A stretch of 32,614 bases of DNA from Oscillospiraceae bacterium. GTDB lineage: Bacteria > Bacillota > Clostridia > Oscillospirales > Ruminococcaceae. The first letter of the stretch is position 1. Every line of letters starts with the position of its first letter. A program made the translations under genes and the position numbers. The notes beneath the pieces were generated by a model, which saw nothing but the letters and a program-made list of their open reading frames with translations, did not search any database and was not told where the DNA came from. The stretch covers positions 1 to 32,614 of the forward strand of contig WQYC01000032.1 of NCBI GenBank assembly GCA_009781425.1, written 5' to 3'. Below, in pieces: positions 29,905 through 32,614 of this stretch.

Positions 29905-31281
29905 ATGAAAAACACCGAAAAAACAATGGATAAGCTGATTGCCTTATGCAAGGGGCGCGGCTTCATCTTCGCGGGGAGCGAGATTTACGGCGGACTGGCG
30001 AACACCTGGGACTACGGCCCGCTCGGCACTGAGCTCAAAGCCAACATAAAAAAAGCCTGGCTGAAAAAATTCGTGCAGGAGAGCAAGTACAACGTCGGAC
30101 TTGACAGCGCGATTCTGATGAATCCGCAAACCTGGGTTGCTTCGGGGCATCTTGCGGGCTTTTCTGACCCGCTGATTTCCTGCAAGGGCTGTAAAACTCG
30201 CCACCGTGCCGACAATCTTATTGAAGACTTCGACGGGACTTTAACCGCAGGCTGGGAAAACAAGCAGCTTGAGGATTATATCGCCGAAAAGAAAATCGCC
30301 TGCCCCGACTGCGGCAAGCTTGATTTCACCGAAATAAAAAAGTTTAATCTCATGTTCAAGACTTTCCAAGGCATTGACGAGGAAACCGCCTCTGAAATTT
30401 ATCTGCGCCCCGAAACAGCGCAGGGGATATTCGTGAACTTCGCAAATATTGCGCGCACAACGCGCAAGAAAATACCCTTCGGCGTAGCGCAAATCGGGAA
30501 ATCGTTCCGAAACGAAGTGACCCCCGGCAAGTTTATCTTCCGTGTGCGCGAGTTTGAGCAGATGGAGCTTGAATTTTTCTGCAAGCCCGACACAGACTTA
30601 GAATGGTTCAATTACTGGAAGGACTTTTGCAAAAACTGGCTGCTTTCGCTCGGCTTAAAGGAAGAGAATCTGCGCCTGCGCGACCACACCGCCGAGGAGC
30701 TTAGCTTCTATTCAAAGGCAACGACAGACTTTGAATATCTCTATCCGTTCGGCTGGGGCGAGCTCTGGGGAATCGCCGACAGAACCGACTACGACTTAAA
30801 ACAGCATATCAACGAATCGGGCAAGAGCCTCGAATACTTCGACCCCGAAACTAACGAAAAATACATTCCCTACGTTGTCGAGCCGAGCTTAGGCGTTGAG
30901 CGGCTGCTGCTTGCGGCTCTGACTGACGCTTACGACGAGGAAAGCTTAGACGACGGCACAGTTCGTACTGTTCTGCGTTTTCACCCGTATCTTGCGCCGT
31001 TCAAGGCGGCGGTTCTGCCTTTATCAAAAAAGCTCGGCGACAAAGCCGGCGATGTTTATGCAGAGCTGTGCAAGTCGTTCATGTGCGACTATGACGAGGC
31101 GGGCAACATCGGCAAACGCTACCGCAGACAGGACGAAATCGGCACGCCGTTCTGCGTGACGGTGGACTTCGAGACACCCGAGGACGGTAAAGTCACCGTG
31201 CGCGAGCGCGACAGCATGGAGCAGGTGCGGATTGAAGTTGATGAGGTTCGAGCTTATATTGAGGAGAGAATTAAGTTTTAA
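29905..31281 (+). CDS. glyQS: Glycine--tRNA ligase, homodimeric type
   Basis: 458 residues. Single-chain (alpha2) class II enzyme. [23 protein letters not shown] (18-40), a zinc-knuckle-like pair CKGCKTRH and CPDCG, motif 2 region [22 protein letters not shown], and motif 3 [16 protein letters not shown]-terminal anticodon-binding domain with [11 protein letters not shown] and [19 protein letters not shown] before ATG 29905. No glycine T-box: only 23 bp separate it from the XRE gene. Confidence 0.96.
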   Translation: MKNTEKTMDKLIALCKGRGFIFAGSEIYGGLANTWDYGPLGTELKANIKKAWLKKFVQESKYNVGLDSAILMNPQTWVASGHLAGFSDPLISCKGCKTRHRADNLIEDFDGTLTAGWENKQLEDYIAEKKIACPDCGKLDFTEIKKFNLMFKTFQGIDEETASEIYLRPETAQGIFVNFANIARTTRKKIPFGVAQIGKSFRNEVTPGKFIFRVREFEQMELEFFCKPDTDLEWFNYWKDFCKNWLLSLGLKEENLRLRDHTAEELSFYSKATTDFEYLYPFGWGELWGIADRTDYDLKQHINESGKSLEYFDPETNEKYIPYVVEPSLGVERLLLAALTDAYDEESLDDGTVRTVLRFHPYLAPFKAAVLPLSKKLGDKAGDVYAELCKSFMCDYDEAGNIGKRYRRQDEIGTPFCVTVDFETPEDGKVTVRERDSMEQVRIEVDEVRAYIEERIKF

Positions 31282-31287
31282 TAAAGG

Positions 31288-31318
31288 AAAACCGAGCGGT
31301 AATAACCGCTCGGTTTTT
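31288..31318. terminator. Terminator of glyS (bidirectional)
   Basis: 13-bp stem (31288-31300 with 31305-31317), AATA loop, followed by T on the plus strand. It also serves the convergent gene ending at 31323. Confidence 0.9.
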
Positions 31319-31322
31319 AGTT

Positions 31323-31910
31323 TTAAGTTTTTGGGGGAGAAAAATAACCTCTTATGCATTTCGGATTAATAACACATAACTGAATATGAGTTTTTTCTCT
31401 GAATCCTGATGTTGGGTATAATTCTTCACCTTCAACGAAAACCCCTCTGACGGAGTCAAAAGGTTCTTGATTTAATTTACGTAAGGTGCTATGTAAAAAC
31501 TCAATAACAGCGCAATCTAAATCTCTTAATAAATAGTTAGAGCTTTCATCAAGGACTTTATTTTTAGGAAGTTTTTTGTCAATAAAATGGTGAAAAGCAC
31601 TGTACATTTCATAGGATTTTTTTACGAGCTCTAAACTGTAATTGTCAGTTAGATTAAGACATACGCCTAAATCTAAAACCGCTCCGACAACAGCAACATC
31701 TTTTACATCTAAACCCTTACGCTTTGCAGTTTCCTTTGCCCATTCTAACGCTCTATTTGGATTATTTTCCCAAAAATAAATCCCATGCCCTAGCCAATCA
31801 TAAGGATTTTCGCTTTTTTTAAGCTGCTGATGTTTACGTATAACATTGTCAAAAGTGCTTTTATTACAACCGTGATAACCTAAAACTAAATTTGATAATC
31901 TGGGATGCAT
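31323..31910 (-). CDS. Putative ADP-ribosyltransferase-fold toxin (DUF3990-like)
   Basis: 195 residues from ATG 31910 (AGGTG 6 nt upstream; GTG 31919 is an alternative). The pattern resembles ART-fold toxins: VLGYHGC with His13, WLGHGIYFWE with Tyr45 then NPNRALEWAKE, and near the end FREKTHIQLCV with Glu172 and Gln177, giving a possible H-Y-E/Q set. VRGVFVEGEELYPTSGF precedes the last motif. No signal or membrane segment. It follows a 61-aa gene by 1 nt under a consensus promoter, the layout of a two-gene toxin-antitoxin module. Enzyme activity and target are inferred only. Confidence 0.65.
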   Translation of the reverse strand: MHPRLSNLVLGYHGCNKSTFDNVIRKHQQLKKSENPYDWLGHGIYFWENNPNRALEWAKETAKRKGLDVKDVAVVGAVLDLGVCLNLTDNYSLELVKKSYEMYSAFHHFIDKKLPKNKVLDESSNYLLRDLDCAVIEFLHSTLRKLNQEPFDSVRGVFVEGEELYPTSGFREKTHIQLCVINPKCIRGYFSPPKT

Positions 31911-31911
31911 T

Positions 31912-32097
31912 TTAATCACCTAAATTGCGGTAAATTTTTGAAATATATCCCTTTTTATCAAGAATACCGGCTTCTGTGAGGCTTTTGTTGGCAATTATTT
32001 TTTGCTCGTGTTCCGGGAGGCTCTTAAAATCTGCAAACGATTTCTCCATTTCCTTTAAAATGGTTAAATTATCATTTCTCATTGTTAATGTCGGCAT
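31912..32097 (-). CDS. Small protein, likely antitoxin of the ART-like pair
   Basis: 61 residues from ATG 32097, with GGGGGCGGAAAG just upstream. An in-frame start at 32202 would place the promoter inside the gene. Short strand MPTLTMRNDN, helix LTILKEMEKSFADFKSLPEHE, then a charged C-terminus. Not recognised as a named antitoxin. It ends 1 nt before the ART-like gene. Confidence 0.65.
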   Translation of the reverse strand: MPTLTMRNDNLTILKEMEKSFADFKSLPEHEQKIIANKSLTEAGILDKKGYISKIYRNLGD

Positions 32098-32173
32098 TTC
32101 TTTCCGCCCCCTTCTTTTTATAAAATCAAAAATTAAAAATAAAATAAATAAATAAATTGTCGAATATAGTAAT

Positions 32174-32202
32174 ATTTTACCATTTTTAAACAAAGATGTC
32201 AA
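32174..32202 (-). promoter_or_regulatory. Promoter of the ART-like module
   Basis: TTGACA (32202-32197), 17 bp, TAAAAT (32179-32174). The transcript would have a leader of about 70 nt rich in A and T. Confidence 0.82.
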
Positions 32203-32278
32203 CCCCCTTAAAATTATATAAGTTTATTATAACGCAAAAATCATTTTTTTCATGTCGAATAAGAATACATAAAGAAAA

Positions 32279-32301
32279 AACCCCTCTCATTGAGAGGGGT
32301 T
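32279..32301 (-). terminator. Terminator of the zinc-ribbon gene
   Basis: 10-bp stem (32279-32288 with 32292-32301), followed on the minus strand by TTTTTTCTTT. The 89 bp between it and the stop codon at 32391 holds no other feature I can see. Confidence 0.88.
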
Positions 32302-32390
32302 CATTTTGTGCTCAAGTCTTAATACGGGAAAACCTTTTGCGTTGTTTCGCAGGTCAGTAAAACCCAGTTGGACTCTTTGCGGTACAAGGA

Positions 32391-32614
32391 TTATGCTCTT
32401 TGTTTTGCGAAGCATTCGCTGCAGTAAACGGGCCTGTCATCGCGGGGGTTGAAAGGAATCTTCGCTTCGCCGCCGCAGTCAGCGCAGGTAGCGATAAAGG
32501 TTTCCTTGTTTCTGGACGCCGATTTTTTAGCGTCACGGCACGCTTTGCAGCGTTGCGGCTCGTTTACGAAGCCTTTTTCACTGTAGAACTCTTGTTCTCC
32601 CGATGTGAAAATAA
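32391..32614 (-). CDS. Zinc-ribbon protein, N-terminus outside the window
   Basis: Minus frame starting at 32612 is open to TAA 32393-32391 (73 residues). GEQEFYSEKGFVNEPQRCKACRDAKK matches the second half of the probable zinc-ribbon domain found in small Firmicutes proteins (C-x-D-C upstream is outside the window). Two more CxxC pairs follow, ATCADCGG and VYCSECF, forming a second knuckle in the tail ending FAKQRA. Likely nucleic-acid or protein binding; function unknown. Confidence 0.82.
   Translation of the reverse strand, partial: IFTSGEQEFYSEKGFVNEPQRCKACRDAKKSASRNKETFIATCADCGGEAKIPFNPRDDRPVYCSECFAKQRA

Noticed and set aside
32098-32202. Hydrophobic N-terminal extension of the 61-aa antitoxin-like ORF
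   Set aside because: The segment contains a TTGACA-17-TAAAAT promoter, and ATG 32097 has its own SD.

Overview
The window reads as chromosome of a low- to mid-GC Firmicute, most likely a Clostridia member near the Oscillospirales. The evidence is the gene order asp23-nusB-xseA-xseB-ispA-dxs-tlyA-nadK-argR-recN, strong Shine-Dalgarno (SD) sites, sigma-A promoters with exact 17-bp spacers, a split MetH, and HicAB, PIN and DUF4160 modules. No 16S gene is present, so placement is inferred from gene content only.

Layout. 1-750: scar of an integrated element (truncated XRE regulator joined to the C-terminal part of a tyrosine recombinase) facing the 3' end of tRNA-fMet. 750-2700: tRNA-fMet, a TIGR04086-type membrane protein with an SD-masking hairpin, an orphan coiled-coil protein, and a HicAB module. 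2684-6504 (minus): probable operon ycxB-like, galU, rsmI, a 47-aa membrane ORF and an MFS transporter. 6535-6580: back-to-back divergent promoters. 6623-15745 (plus): the conserved cluster asp23, nusB, xseA, xseB, ispA, yuiD-like, dxs, tlyA, nadK, a Zn-ribbon/coiled-coil protein, argR, recN. 15746-20524: DUF3892 protein, then metF, a membrane protein, the MetH reactivation domain as its own gene, and metH. 20615-22480: membrane-anchored protein with an extreme Cys/Trp/acidic tail. 22509-26074: lepA and hemW separated by a PIN toxin-antitoxin pair. 26145-32614: tRNA-Arg(CCT), a lipoprotein, ilvE, a DUF4160 pair, an XRE switch placed before glyS, glyS, a two-gene ADP-ribosyltransferase-like module, and a partial zinc-ribbon gene.

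The most unusual feature is a set of small repeats spread through housekeeping genes. (1) Family B is a hairpin unit starting GTAGGG. Solo 27-bp copies sit inside nusB, ispA, lepA and metH (twice). Each adds nine codons, and the stem carries compensatory base changes. Inverted pairs of a 25-bp version sit between genes, and their TAG forms the stop codon of galU, ycxB and xseA. (2) Family A consists of heptanucleotide arrays (ACAATTG-like), usually exactly five units (35 bp), at gene starts, stops and linkers and in the tRNA-Arg leader. (3) Family C is a two-hairpin palindrome that encodes about 15-residue inserts in RsmI, MetH and a lipoprotein. MetH alone carries four such insertions from three families, mostly in presumed interdomain linkers.

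Functionally, the plus cluster covers transcription antitermination, exonuclease VII, isoprenoid precursors, NAD phosphorylation, arginine control and recombination repair. The metF/metH block is one-carbon and methionine metabolism. Accessory modules (HicAB, PIN pair, ART pair, XRE switch, DUF4160 pair) sit between housekeeping genes.
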